This document shows, piece after piece, positions 1 through 7,860 of a DNA stretch of 31,980 nucleotides. Numbering within the stretch: position 1 is the stretch's first letter; every line of letters begins with the position of its first letter. Below the pieces are notes generated by a model. The model did no database searches. It was not told the origin of the DNA and saw only the letters and a program-made list of their open reading frames with translations. The DNA comes from an uncultured Asticcacaulis sp. Lineage in GTDB: Bacteria > Pseudomonadota > Alphaproteobacteria > Caulobacterales > Caulobacteraceae. The stretch covers positions 1-31,980 of the forward strand of contig CAMLPZ010000013.1 in assembly GCA_946482045.1 (NCBI GenBank), written 5' to 3'. Both the position numbers and the translations under genes were made by a program.

Positions 1-385
1 GATTTCCGGTGGCATGAAGCAACGCGTTGGCATTGCCCGGGCGCTGGCCATGGAACCCAAGGTCCTGCTGCTGGATGAGCCGTTCGGCGCGCTCGACGCC
101 CTGACGCGCGGCCATCTCCAGGACACTGTCATGGCGCTGCATTCGCGCATCAAGGCGACCGTTTTGATGATCACCCACGATGTCGATGAAGCCGTGCTGC
201 TGGCCGACCGCGTCGTGATGATGACCAATGGCCCGAAGGCCACCATCGGCAAGATCGTTGATGTGAAATGCCCGCGCCCGCGCAGCCGTCTGACCGCGTT
301 CAACGATCCGGAATTTGTGCGCTGCCGCGCAGAGATCGTCAGCTTCCTGCAGGCGAATGATATGGCCGCGCCGGTGCCGGCTTAA
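1..385 (+). CDS. Nitrate/sulfonate-type ABC transporter ATP-binding protein, C-terminal part
   Basis: This is the 3' end of a gene whose start lies before the window; the reading frame is open from base 2. The first visible residues, ISGGMKQR, are the ABC signature motif. They are followed by Walker B with its glutamate (LLLDEPFGALD) and the switch histidine (MITHD). The stretch MMTNGPKATIGKIVDV with PRPR after it is the typical tail of the NrtC/NrtD/SsuB/TauB group, which energises periplasmic uptake of nitrate, nitrite, sulfonate or cyanate. With nitrate and nitrite reductase genes directly downstream, a role in high-affinity nitrate uptake (NrtC/NrtD-like) is the likely one. Substrate cannot be read from an ATPase alone. 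The Walker A half is outside the window. Confidence 0.85.
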   Translation, partial: ISGGMKQRVGIARALAMEPKVLLLDEPFGALDALTRGHLQDTVMALHSRIKATVLMITHDVDEAVLLADRVVMMTNGPKATIGKIVDVKCPRPRSRLTAFNDPEFVRCRAEIVSFLQANDMAAPVPA

Positions 386-412
386 GAAGATCGCCGAATC
401 CGCTTTGCTAGT

Positions 413-541
413 CCCCTCTCCCCGCTTGCGGGGAGAGGGTTAGGGTGAGGGGCATTCGGACAGAGACGTGTGCGCGGAAAGCGTTTCTGCCCCTCATCCG
501 ATCCTTCGGACCACCTTCTCCCCGCAAGCAGGAAGAAGGGA
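413..541. repeat. Paired inverted REP-like palindromic element, first locus
   Basis: Two related units face each other here. Unit A (413-452) is a perfect 10-bp stem, CCCTCTCCCC (414-423) against GGGGAGAGGG (430-439), followed by a GTGAGGGG tail. Unit B (490-541) has the same parts in reverse orientation: CCCCTCATCCG, then CTTCTCCCC-GCAAGC and a less perfect closing arm. A 37-base spacer separates them. The same units occur at 4936-5172. The sequence resembles short palindromic intergenic repeats common in alphaproteobacteria (RIME-type elements of rhizobia and similar repeats in Caulobacter). The stem of unit A lies 28 bases after the ABC ATPase stop and could end or stabilise that transcript, although no T-tract follows it. 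Confidence 0.75.
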
Positions 542-772
542 GTAAAACACCACATTATTTCATTTGCAACCATTTCGACAATTTTCGAGGAACCGCATCA
601 ACCCTTCTAAAAATGGCATCTCAGGCAAGTTTCGTGACATTTTTGCTACGTCACTTTTGTGCAGGGCAGCAATTCACACGTCACGCAACCCGTTGCATTG
701 ACGAACTGGCCATTCAGGATCACCCTTACATCAACGTGGTCAAAGGCGATCACAACATAGCCGATCCAGCGG
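542..772 (+). promoter_or_regulatory. Probable promoter/operator region of the nitrate transporter-reductase operon
   Basis: No gene is visible here: all frames are short, or are shadows running into the antisense of narK. The stretch is more AT-rich than its surroundings. It contains GTGAC (634-638) facing GTCAC (650-654), a second ACGTCAC at 678-684 exactly 30 bases after the one at 648-654, and the palindrome GCAAC-CC-GTTGC at 685-696. I found no convincing sigma-54 (GG-N10-GC) element. A TTGACG at 698-703 lacks a good -10 partner. The transcript must begin before 773 if the double-hairpin leader is to be transcribed. Assignment as the regulatory region is from position; the individual sites are only candidates. 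Confidence 0.4.
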
Positions 773-815
773 CGCCAATGTCGGCGAAGCGGATCATACA
801 AGGACAACGACGTCC
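773..815 (+). promoter_or_regulatory. ANTAR-type antitermination leader (NasT target), two hexaloop hairpins
   Basis: Two short stems each close a six-base loop with A at position 1 and G at position 4. The first is CGCC (773-776), loop AATGTC, GGCG (783-786). The second is GGAC (802-805), loop AACGAC, GTCC (812-815). Dual hexaloop hairpins with A1 and G4 are the RNA motif recognised by ANTAR-domain antiterminators such as EutV, AmiR and the nitrate regulator NasT. The second stem's 3' arm shares bases 812-815 with the 5' arm of the terminator at 811-858, so the two folds exclude each other, as the mechanism requires. Function is inferred; no nasT or nasS gene lies in the window. Confidence 0.75.
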
Positions 816-867
816 CAGGCTTTTTTGTACCGGTAACGGTGCAGAGCAGCTTGGGGCGTTTTTTTTT
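811..867 (+). terminator. Intrinsic terminator just ahead of narK (regulated attenuator)
   Basis: The 5' arm CGTCCCAGGCT (811-821) pairs along its full length with AGCTTGGGGCG (848-858), counting two G-U pairs. Inside it, GTACCG (827-832) pairs with CGGTGC (837-842) across a GTAA tetraloop, so nearly the whole 48 bases fold into one rod. Nine T residues (859-867) follow at once. The T-tract ends 16 bases before the narK start codon. A full terminator between promoter and first gene only makes sense if it is conditional, which fits the overlapping ANTAR hairpins. Confidence 0.85.
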
Positions 868-883
868 GCCGTTGAGGATGTAG

Positions 884-2098
884 ATGATTTCGAAGGAGTT
901 CCTGAAAGCCGGACACGCACCAACCTTGCTGTCGGCCTTTCTGTATTTCGACCTGAGCTTCATGGTCTGGGTCGTGCTGGGCGCGCTCAGCGTCCAGATC
1001 GCTGGTGACCTCGGCCTCTCGCCGGCCGAAAAGGGCATGATGGTCGCCGTTCCGATCCTGTCGGGCGCCCTGCTCCGCCTCGTCAATGGCTTCCTGGTCG
1101 ACTATATCGGCCCGAAGAAGACCGGCATCATCGGCCAGGTCATCGTTATCGCCGGCCTTCTGCTGGCCTGGGCCTTCCATATCGAAACCTACGGCGCCGT
1201 CATCGCGCTGGGCGTTGTTCTCGGTGTCGCCGGCGCCTCGTTCGCCGTCGCCCTGCCCCTAGCCTCGCGCTGGTATCCGCCCAAGTATCAGGGCATCGCG
1301 CTCGGCATCGCCGGCGCCGGTAATTCCGGCACCGTCTTCGCCTCGCTGTTCGCACCTTCGCTGGCTAAGGCGTTCGGCTGGCAGGCCGTGTTCGGCCTGG
1401 CCGCCATTCCCCTGATCCTGGTCCTGGCCTTCTATATCTGGCAGGCCAAGGATTCGCCCGAGCAGCCGCCGGCCAAGACGACCGCGCAATATGTCAGCAT
1501 CCTGAAGGAAGCCGACGCCTGGTGGTTCATGCTCTTCTACGGCGTCACCTTCGGCGGCTTCGTGGGCCTGTCCTCGTCGCTCAACATCTATTTCAACGCC
1601 GAATATGGCCTGTCGCCGGTCATCGCCGGCCTCTTCACCGCGGCCTGCGTCTTTGCCGGCTCGATGCTGCGCCCGGTCGGCGGCACCATTGCCGATCGCA
1701 TTGGTGGGATCCGTACCCTCAGCATCATGTACTGCGTCGCTGGCGCCGCCCTGGTTCTGCTCAGCTTCAAGATGCCGTCGGTCTACGCCACCCTGTTTAT
1801 CCTGCTCATCGCCATGGGTTCGCTCGGCATGGGCAACGGCGCGGTCTTCCAACTGGTGCCCCAGCGCTTCCGTAACGAGATGGGCGTCATGACCGGCTTG
1901 GTCGGCATGTTCGGCGGCGTCGGCGGCTTCTATCTGGCGGCGTCGCTCGGTTTCTCGAAGCAGGCGACCGGCAGCTACCAGATGGGCCTGATCGGCTTCG
2001 CCATTCTGGCGCTCGTCGCCCTGGGCGGCCTGACCTTCATCAAGAAAAAGTGGCGTACGACGTGGGGCGCCCTCTCCGCCAACCAAGTCAAGATCTAA
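884..2098 (+). CDS. narK: NNP-family nitrate/nitrite MFS transporter (NarK/NasA type)
   Basis: The protein is a 404-residue, 12-helix inner-membrane carrier that moves nitrate in and/or nitrite out. The N-terminus (FLKAGHAPTL, then FLYFDLSFMVWV) is characteristic of the family. GIAGAGNSGT carries the glycine-rich nitrate signature of NNP transporters, and a second glycine-rich stretch, GLVGMFGGVGG, lies in the C-terminal half. The ATG at 884 has GAGG six bases upstream. The gene is first behind the attenuator and is followed 11 bases later by nirB. An ABC nitrate system sits just upstream, so the organism appears to have two uptake routes. Direction of transport cannot be told from sequence; the context (NADH nitrite reductase, nasA) favours assimilatory import. 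Confidence 0.92.
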   Translation: MISKEFLKAGHAPTLLSAFLYFDLSFMVWVVLGALSVQIAGDLGLSPAEKGMMVAVPILSGALLRLVNGFLVDYIGPKKTGIIGQVIVIAGLLLAWAFHIETYGAVIALGVVLGVAGASFAVALPLASRWYPPKYQGIALGIAGAGNSGTVFASLFAPSLAKAFGWQAVFGLAAIPLILVLAFYIWQAKDSPEQPPAKTTAQYVSILKEADAWWFMLFYGVTFGGFVGLSSSLNIYFNAEYGLSPVIAGLFTAACVFAGSMLRPVGGTIADRIGGIRTLSIMYCVAGAALVLLSFKMPSVYATLFILLIAMGSLGMGNGAVFQLVPQRFRNEMGVMTGLVGMFGGVGGFYLAASLGFSKQATGSYQMGLIGFAILALVALGGLTFIKKKWRTTWGALSANQVKI

Positions 2099-2109
2099 GG
2101 ACACGCGTC

Positions 2110-4602
2110 ATGACCAAGGAAAAGATCGTTGTCATCGGGGCCGGCATGGCCGGCGGACGGATCGTCGAAGAGATCCTCAAGCGCGACGATACCCGCTTCG
2201 AAATCTCCATCATCGGCGCCGAAGCCTGCGCCACCTACGACCGCATCCAGCTGTCGCCGGTCCTGGCGGGTGAAAAGACCTTCGAACAGATCGTCACCCA
2301 CTCGCAGGAATGGTACGATAGCAACGGCGTGAAGACGCACTTCGGCTACTGGGTGCAGTCGATCGATCGCGCCATGAAGCACGTCGTCCTGCACGACGGC
2401 CAGACCATCGCTTACGACAAGCTGATCCTCACCCTTGGTTCCGATCCCATCCGTCTGCCCCTGCCCGGCGCGGACCTTTCGGGCGTCGTCGCCTTCCGCG
2501 ACCTGCATGACGTCGACGCCATGCAAAAGGCCGCGGAAAAGGGCGGCGAAGCCGTCGTTATCGGCGGTGGCCTCCTTGGGTTGGAAGCGGCTTACGGCTT
2601 GGCCAAGCGCGGCATGAAGGCCACCGTCATCCACCTGGTTGACGTCCTGATGGAGCGCCAACTCGATGAAGCCGCCGGCCGTCTTCTGGAAAAGGCGCTG
2701 CTGGAACGCGGCGTCAACTCGATCCTCAACGCCCAGTCCGAAGCCATTGTCGGGGAAACCCACGTCGAAGGCCTGAAGCTGAAGGACGGCCGCGTCATTC
2801 CGGCCTCGCTGCTGGTCATGGCCGTCGGCATCCGCCCGCACGTCGAACCCGCAAAGTCGGCCGGCCTGACGGTCGAACGCGGCATCGTGGTCGATGATCA
2901 GATGCGCACTTCGGACCCCTCGATCTTTGCAGTCGGCGAATGCGTGCAGCACCGCGGCGTCTGCTACGGCCTGGTGGCGCCGATCTGGGACATGTGCCGG
3001 ACGCTAGCAGACGTGCTGACCGAACAAAACGTCGATGCGGCCTATCTCGGCTCAGAACTGGCGACGCGCCTCAAGGTCTCGGGCGTCGATCTTTACTCCG
3101 CCGGCCAGTTCAATGGCGGCGAGGGCTGCGAAGACATCGTCTTCCGCGATCCGGGCCGGGGCGTCTACAAACGCGTCGTCATCAAGAACGACCAACTGGT
3201 CGGTGCGGTCCTCTTCGGTGAAGCCACCGACGGCGGCTGGTATTTCGACCTGATCAAGAAGGGCGAAAGCGTCGCCGAAATCCGCGACACCCTGATCTTC
3301 GGCCAGGCCGTTACGAACGCACTGGCCGGCACGGACCCCTCTAGCGCCGTTGCAGCATGGCCCGACGACACCGAAGTGTGCGGCTGCAATGGCGTGTCCA
3401 AGGGCCAGGTGGTCGCCTCGATCACCGCCGGCAACGACACGCTCGACAAGGTGCGCGGCCACTGCAAGGCCTCGGCGTCGTGCGGATCGTGCACCGGTAT
3501 CGTCGAAAGCCTGCTGAAATGCACGCTGGGTGACGCCTTCAAGGCCCAGACGGGCCCGAAGCCGATGTGCAAGTGCACCGAACACGGCCACGCCGTGGTC
3601 CGCAAGGCGATCGTCGAGCAGGAACTTAAGACCATCCCCGACGTCATGCAGGCGATGAAGTGGATGACGCCCGACGGCTGCTCGTCCTGCCGTCCGGCGC
3701 TCAACTACTACCTGCTGTGCGCCTGGCCGCGCGCCTATCACGACGATCCGCGCTCGCGCTTCGTCAATGAGCGCAACCACGCCAACATCCAAAAGGATGG
3801 CACCTATTCCGTCGTTCCGCGTATGTGGGGCGGCCTGACCTCGGCCAAGGAACTGCGCGCAATCGCCGATGTCGTCGACAAGTTCAACGTGCCGATGGTC
3901 AAGGTCACCGGGGGCCAGCGTCTCGACCTGTTCGGCGTCAAGAAAGAAGACCTGCCGGCCGTCTGGGCCGACCTCAACGCCGCCGGCATGGTGTCGGGCC
4001 ACGCCTACGCCAAGGCCCTCCGCACGGTGAAGACCTGCGTTGGTTCGGAATGGTGCCGCTTCGGCACCCAGGATTCGACGGGCCTCGGCGTCAAGCTCGA
4101 GCAGGCGACCTGGGGCAGCTACATGCCGCACAAGTTCAAGATGGCCGCCTCGGGCTGCCCGCGCAACTGCGCGGAAGCCACCATCAAGGACTTTGGCGTC
4201 GTCTGCGTCGACAGCGGCTATGAGCTGCACGTCGGTGGCAATGCCGGCATCCACGTCCGCGTCACCGACCTGCTCACCAAGGTCGCGACCGAGGAAGAGG
4301 CGCTGGAATGGTCGATGGCCTTTGTCCAGCTCTACCGTGAAGACGCCTGGTACCTGGAACGCACCGCCCCGTGGATCGAACGCGTCGGCCTGCAGTTCGT
4401 CAAGGACGGCCTGGCCGATCCGGCGGACCGCGCCGCCCTCGTCGCCCGCTTCAAGGAAAGCCAGGAGGTCTACCAGGTCGATCCGTGGGCCGAACACGCG
4501 CCGCAATCCGCGCCCGCCAAGGTCTTCTCGCCGCTGGCCGACCTGCGCCAGGGCGTCTCACAAGCACACCTCCAATCCGAAGCTCAGGAGCCGGCGGAAT
4601 GA
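2110..4602 (+). CDS. nirB: Assimilatory NAD(P)H nitrite reductase, large subunit
   Basis: NirB reduces nitrite to ammonium in the cytoplasm with six electrons from NAD(P)H. The 830 residues show an N-terminal FAD site (VVIGAGMAGGR, residues 5-15), a second nucleotide-binding fold near 165 (VVIGGGLLGLE), a BFD-like [2Fe-2S] domain (C424, C426, C458, C461) and the C-terminal siroheme/[4Fe-4S] domain with the C-x5-C plus C-x3-C ligands (C643, C649, C683, C687). Length matches the family (about 830-850). I chose the ATG at 2110, with AAGGA 8-12 bases upstream. An in-frame ATG at 2050 lies inside narK and adds an unrelated N-terminus. It overlaps nirD by four bases. All expected cofactor ligands are present. 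Confidence 0.96.
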   Translation: MTKEKIVVIGAGMAGGRIVEEILKRDDTRFEISIIGAEACATYDRIQLSPVLAGEKTFEQIVTHSQEWYDSNGVKTHFGYWVQSIDRAMKHVVLHDGQTIAYDKLILTLGSDPIRLPLPGADLSGVVAFRDLHDVDAMQKAAEKGGEAVVIGGGLLGLEAAYGLAKRGMKATVIHLVDVLMERQLDEAAGRLLEKALLERGVNSILNAQSEAIVGETHVEGLKLKDGRVIPASLLVMAVGIRPHVEPAKSAGLTVERGIVVDDQMRTSDPSIFAVGECVQHRGVCYGLVAPIWDMCRTLADVLTEQNVDAAYLGSELATRLKVSGVDLYSAGQFNGGEGCEDIVFRDPGRGVYKRVVIKNDQLVGAVLFGEATDGGWYFDLIKKGESVAEIRDTLIFGQAVTNALAGTDPSSAVAAWPDDTEVCGCNGVSKGQVVASITAGNDTLDKVRGHCKASASCGSCTGIVESLLKCTLGDAFKAQTGPKPMCKCTEHGHAVVRKAIVEQELKTIPDVMQAMKWMTPDGCSSCRPALNYYLLCAWPRAYHDDPRSRFVNERNHANIQKDGTYSVVPRMWGGLTSAKELRAIADVVDKFNVPMVKVTGGQRLDLFGVKKEDLPAVWADLNAAGMVSGHAYAKALRTVKTCVGSEWCRFGTQDSTGLGVKLEQATWGSYMPHKFKMAASGCPRNCAEATIKDFGVVCVDSGYELHVGGNAGIHVRVTDLLTKVATEEEALEWSMAFVQLYREDAWYLERTAPWIERVGLQFVKDGLADPADRAALVARFKESQEVYQVDPWAEHAPQSAPAKVFSPLADLRQGVSQAHLQSEAQEPAE

Positions 4603-4931
4603 ACGCCTCAGTAAGCATCCACTGGACCGATGTCGGTGCGGCCGCCGATGTGCCCCATCAGGGTGCACGTCGTGTCGAAACCGATCTCGGCGCCGTCGCG
4701 GTCTTCCACACCGTCTCGGGCGAATATTTCGCCATCTTCGACCGCTGCCCGCACAAGAACGGGCCGCTGTCGGAAGGCATCGTCCACGGCAAGGCCGTCG
4801 CCTGCCCCCTGCATAACTGGTCGATCTCGCTTGAGACCGGCCAGGCCCTGGGCGCCGACGCCGGCAAGGGCTGCACGCCGGTCGTGCCGCTGATGATCGA
4901 AGACGGCCGCATCCTTCTGGGATTGAGCTGA
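4599..4931 (+). CDS. nirD: Nitrite reductase small subunit, Rieske-like
   Basis: This 110-residue cytoplasmic partner of NirB has the Rieske fold. A complete Rieske ligand set is visible: C50-x-H52 and C69-x-x-H72 (CPHKNG and CPLHNW). Some NirD proteins have lost these residues, so this one probably binds a [2Fe-2S] cluster and could pass electrons. The ATG overlaps the nirB stop in an ATGA junction, indicating coupled translation and a stable NirB-NirD pair. The longer in-frame extension upstream (from 4371) is only nirB read in another frame. The REP-like stem at 4937-4962 starts six bases after the stop codon. Confidence 0.94.
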   Translation: MNASVSIHWTDVGAAADVPHQGARRVETDLGAVAVFHTVSGEYFAIFDRCPHKNGPLSEGIVHGKAVACPLHNWSISLETGQALGADAGKGCTPVVPLMIEDGRILLGLS

Positions 4932-4935
4932 TTAT

Positions 4936-5172
<237 letters not shown>

Positions 5173-5193
5173 AAGTTATCGGAACTTTTTTAC

Positions 5194-7860
5194 ATGCCGC
5201 GTGATGCCGAACCCCATACCGTCAAGACCACCTGCCCCTACTGTGGGGTCGGCTGCGGCGTGTCGGCGGCCCTCGGCGATAATCGCGCGCTGGCCGTAAC
5301 CGGCGACAGCCTGCATCCGGCCAACCAGGGCCGCCTGTGCTCCAAGGGCACAGCGCTCGGCAACACATTCGGGCTGAACGGCCGCCTCCTCCAACCGAAG
5401 ATCCGCAACGGCGCGGGCGAGATGGAAGTCGCCTCGTGGGACGACGCGTTATCCACCGTCGCCGGCAAGTTCCGCGCCATTGTCGACGAACACGGCCCCG
5501 ACGCCGTCGCCTTCTATGTCTCCGGCCAGTTGCTGACCGAGGACTATTACGCCGTCAACAAATTGGCGAAGGGCTATATCGGCACGGCCAATGTCGACAC
5601 CAATTCGCGCCTGTGCATGTCGTCGGCCGTCGTCGCGCATAAGCAAGCCTTCGGCGCCGACCTGGTCCCGGCCATCTACGAGGACGTCGAAGAGGCCGAA
5701 CTGCTGGTCTTTACCGGCCACAACGCTGCCTGGACCCATCCGGTCTTATTCCGCCGTATCGAGCAGAACACCAGCCAGCGCCGCATCTGCATCGACCCCA
5801 AGCGCACTGATACCGCCAAGTCGTGCGACCTGCACCTGATGATCAAGCCACAGACCGACGTCCGTCTGTGGAACGGCCTGTGCGCCTACCTGATCACCCA
5901 CGACGCGCTAGACCGTGACTTCATCGCCAACCACACGGAGGGCTATACGTCCCTTTCGCTCAGCCTGTTCGAGGACGACCAGAGCCTGGAAGCCATCGCC
6001 GCCGACTGCGGCGTATCTGTCGTGGACCTGAAGCACTTCTACGATGCCTTCATGCACACGCCAAAGACAGTCAGCCTGTTCAGCCAGGGCTCGAACCAGT
6101 CGGCCCAAGGTGTGGCCAAGGGGCTGAGCCTGATCAATGCCCACCTGCTGTCGGGCAAGATCGGCAAGCCGGGCGCGGCGCCGTTTTCGATTACCGGCCA
6201 GCCCAACGCCATGGGCGGCCGCGAGGTCGGCGGCCTTGCCAACATGCTGGCCGCGCACATGGATTTCGACGACGCATCGCGCGACCGCGTCCAGCGCTTC
6301 TGGAACAGCCCAACCGTCGCGCCAAAGCCTGGCCTCAAGGCCGTTGACATGTTCAAGGCCATCCATTCCGGCGCCGTCAAGGCCGTCTGGGTCATGGCGA
6401 CCAATCCGATGATTTCGATGCCCGACGCCGACTTCATCGAGGAAGCCCTGCGCCGCTGCGAACTGGTCGTCGTTTCCGATGTCATCGAGCGTACCGACAC
6501 CATGGCCATGGCGCACGTCCAGTTGCCCGCCGCCGCCTGGGGCGAAAAGGATGGCACGGTCACCAATTCCGAACGCGTCATCTCGCGCCAGCGCCGCATT
6601 TCGGCCCTTCCGGGCGAGGTCCGCGCCGACTGGGCGATCATCGCCGAAGTCGCGCAACGCATGGGCTATGAGGGCTTTGGCTGGCGTGACTCAAGCGAGG
6701 TCTTCTCCGAATATGCGGCGATGACGGCGTTTGAAAACAACGGCACGCGTTTCCTCGACATCGGCGGGTTGGCCGGCAAGTCGAAGATGGAATACGACGC
6801 CATGTCGCCTGTACGCTGGCCCTACCCCGCCGGCGGCCAGCCCGCCTCGCGCCTGTTCGGCGACGGCCGGTTCAATACGCCCTCGGGCCGCGCCCGCCTC
6901 AAGCCCGTCAAGGCCCTGGGCCCCGCCAATGCCACGACACCGGAATTCCCGTTGTCGCTCAATTCCGCGCGCGTTCGCGACCAGTGGCACACCATGACCC
7001 GCACGGCCCTGGCGCCGGAGTTGAACCGCCACATTCCGGAGCCGTTCGTCGAAATCCACCCTCAGGACGCCGAAAAGTTCTACATCACCGACAAGCGCCT
7101 GTGCCAGGTCGTCACCTTCCACGGCGACGCTGTTTTCCGCGCCAAGATCACCGACGATGTCCGCCCGGGCTCGATCGCCGTGCCGATGCACTGGACGCGC
7201 TCATTCGCGCCGTTCGGCCGCAGCAATCCGTTGATCAATCCGGCGGTCGATCCGATGTCGGGTCAGCCGGAGTTCAAGCACACGCCGGCCGCCATCAAGC
7301 CTTATGGCGAAAACTGGCACGGCTTTATCATCCATACCGACGACGAACTGAAATTCAGCCGCGACGTCATCTGGCGCCGCACGCCCTATGCCCACTGCGA
7401 AGTCTATGAGATCGCCGGCCGCGACCGCGCCATCGGCTTCGACACCCTGATGCGCTCAGACGGCCTGCTGACGCTCGACGATCCGGCGAGCGGCGTCACC
7501 CGTCGCGTTCACATCGAAAATGGCCGGCTGAAGTCCGTCGCCTTTATCGCCCCCATCGCCAAGGCCCTGCCCGGCCGCGACTGGCTGGCCGAACGCTTCG
7601 GCGACGAAAGCCTGGAGGCCGCCGATCGCGCGGCGGTCCTGCTTGGGCGCCTGCCGGGCGTCGAGGATCAGGGGCCATTGGTCTGCGCCTGCCGCGCCGT
7701 CGGCGTCAAGACGATCGAAGCCGCTATCCACGATGGTTGCCACACGGCCGACGCCGTCGGCGCCTGCACCAGCGCCGGCACGCAATGCGGATCGTGCCGT
7801 CCCGAAATCACCCGAATGATCGCGCGTCTCACTGCACAGGAGAAGGCCAATGCAGCGTAA
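5194..7860 (+). CDS. nasA: Assimilatory nitrate reductase catalytic subunit (molybdenum)
   Basis: NasA reduces nitrate to nitrite in the cytoplasm using a bis-MGD molybdenum centre. The 888 residues start with the [4Fe-4S] ligands C14, C17, C21 and C49 (TTCPYCGVGCGV, GRLCSKG). The molybdopterin oxidoreductase core follows, and a molydopterin-dinucleotide-binding domain covers roughly residues 585-710. A C-terminal BFD-like [2Fe-2S] domain carries C831, C833, C865 and C868. This extra domain is usual in the longer cytoplasmic NasA/NarB type and takes electrons from a flavoprotein or ferredoxin. No Tat signal is present, in line with assimilation. The ATG at 5194 has no strong ribosome binding site. 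No separate electron-donor subunit (nasC) is seen, so NirB or a distant gene must supply electrons. Confidence 0.95.
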   Translation: MPRDAEPHTVKTTCPYCGVGCGVSAALGDNRALAVTGDSLHPANQGRLCSKGTALGNTFGLNGRLLQPKIRNGAGEMEVASWDDALSTVAGKFRAIVDEHGPDAVAFYVSGQLLTEDYYAVNKLAKGYIGTANVDTNSRLCMSSAVVAHKQAFGADLVPAIYEDVEEAELLVFTGHNAAWTHPVLFRRIEQNTSQRRICIDPKRTDTAKSCDLHLMIKPQTDVRLWNGLCAYLITHDALDRDFIANHTEGYTSLSLSLFEDDQSLEAIAADCGVSVVDLKHFYDAFMHTPKTVSLFSQGSNQSAQGVAKGLSLINAHLLSGKIGKPGAAPFSITGQPNAMGGREVGGLANMLAAHMDFDDASRDRVQRFWNSPTVAPKPGLKAVDMFKAIHSGAVKAVWVMATNPMISMPDADFIEEALRRCELVVVSDVIERTDTMAMAHVQLPAAAWGEKDGTVTNSERVISRQRRISALPGEVRADWAIIAEVAQRMGYEGFGWRDSSEVFSEYAAMTAFENNGTRFLDIGGLAGKSKMEYDAMSPVRWPYPAGGQPASRLFGDGRFNTPSGRARLKPVKALGPANATTPEFPLSLNSARVRDQWHTMTRTALAPELNRHIPEPFVEIHPQDAEKFYITDKRLCQVVTFHGDAVFRAKITDDVRPGSIAVPMHWTRSFAPFGRSNPLINPAVDPMSGQPEFKHTPAAIKPYGENWHGFIIHTDDELKFSRDVIWRRTPYAHCEVYEIAGRDRAIGFDTLMRSDGLLTLDDPASGVTRRVHIENGRLKSVAFIAPIAKALPGRDWLAERFGDESLEAADRAAVLLGRLPGVEDQGPLVCACRAVGVKTIEAAIHDGCHTADAVGACTSAGTQCGSCRPEITRMIARLTAQEKANAA

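Noticed and set aside
445..1086. Overlapping open frames in the region before narK, on both strands
   Set aside because: They run through the REP-like repeat, the ANTAR hairpins and the terminator, and into antisense of narK. No protein similarity recognised.
2050..2109. N-terminal extension of nirB
   Set aside because: Those codons lie inside narK; the ATG at 2110 has a good ribosome binding site and begins directly before the FAD motif.
3052..4506. 484-codon open frame on the minus strand opposite nirB
   Set aside because: It is antisense to a clear NirB with all cofactor ligands. High GC content opens long frames opposite real genes; the translation has no domain and is rich in R, G, D and H as such shadows are.
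5173..5193. GTTATCGGAAC followed by six T before nasA as a second attenuator
   Set aside because: The stem is only three base pairs and no hexaloop hairpins precede it; the neighbouring REP stem explains the symmetry.
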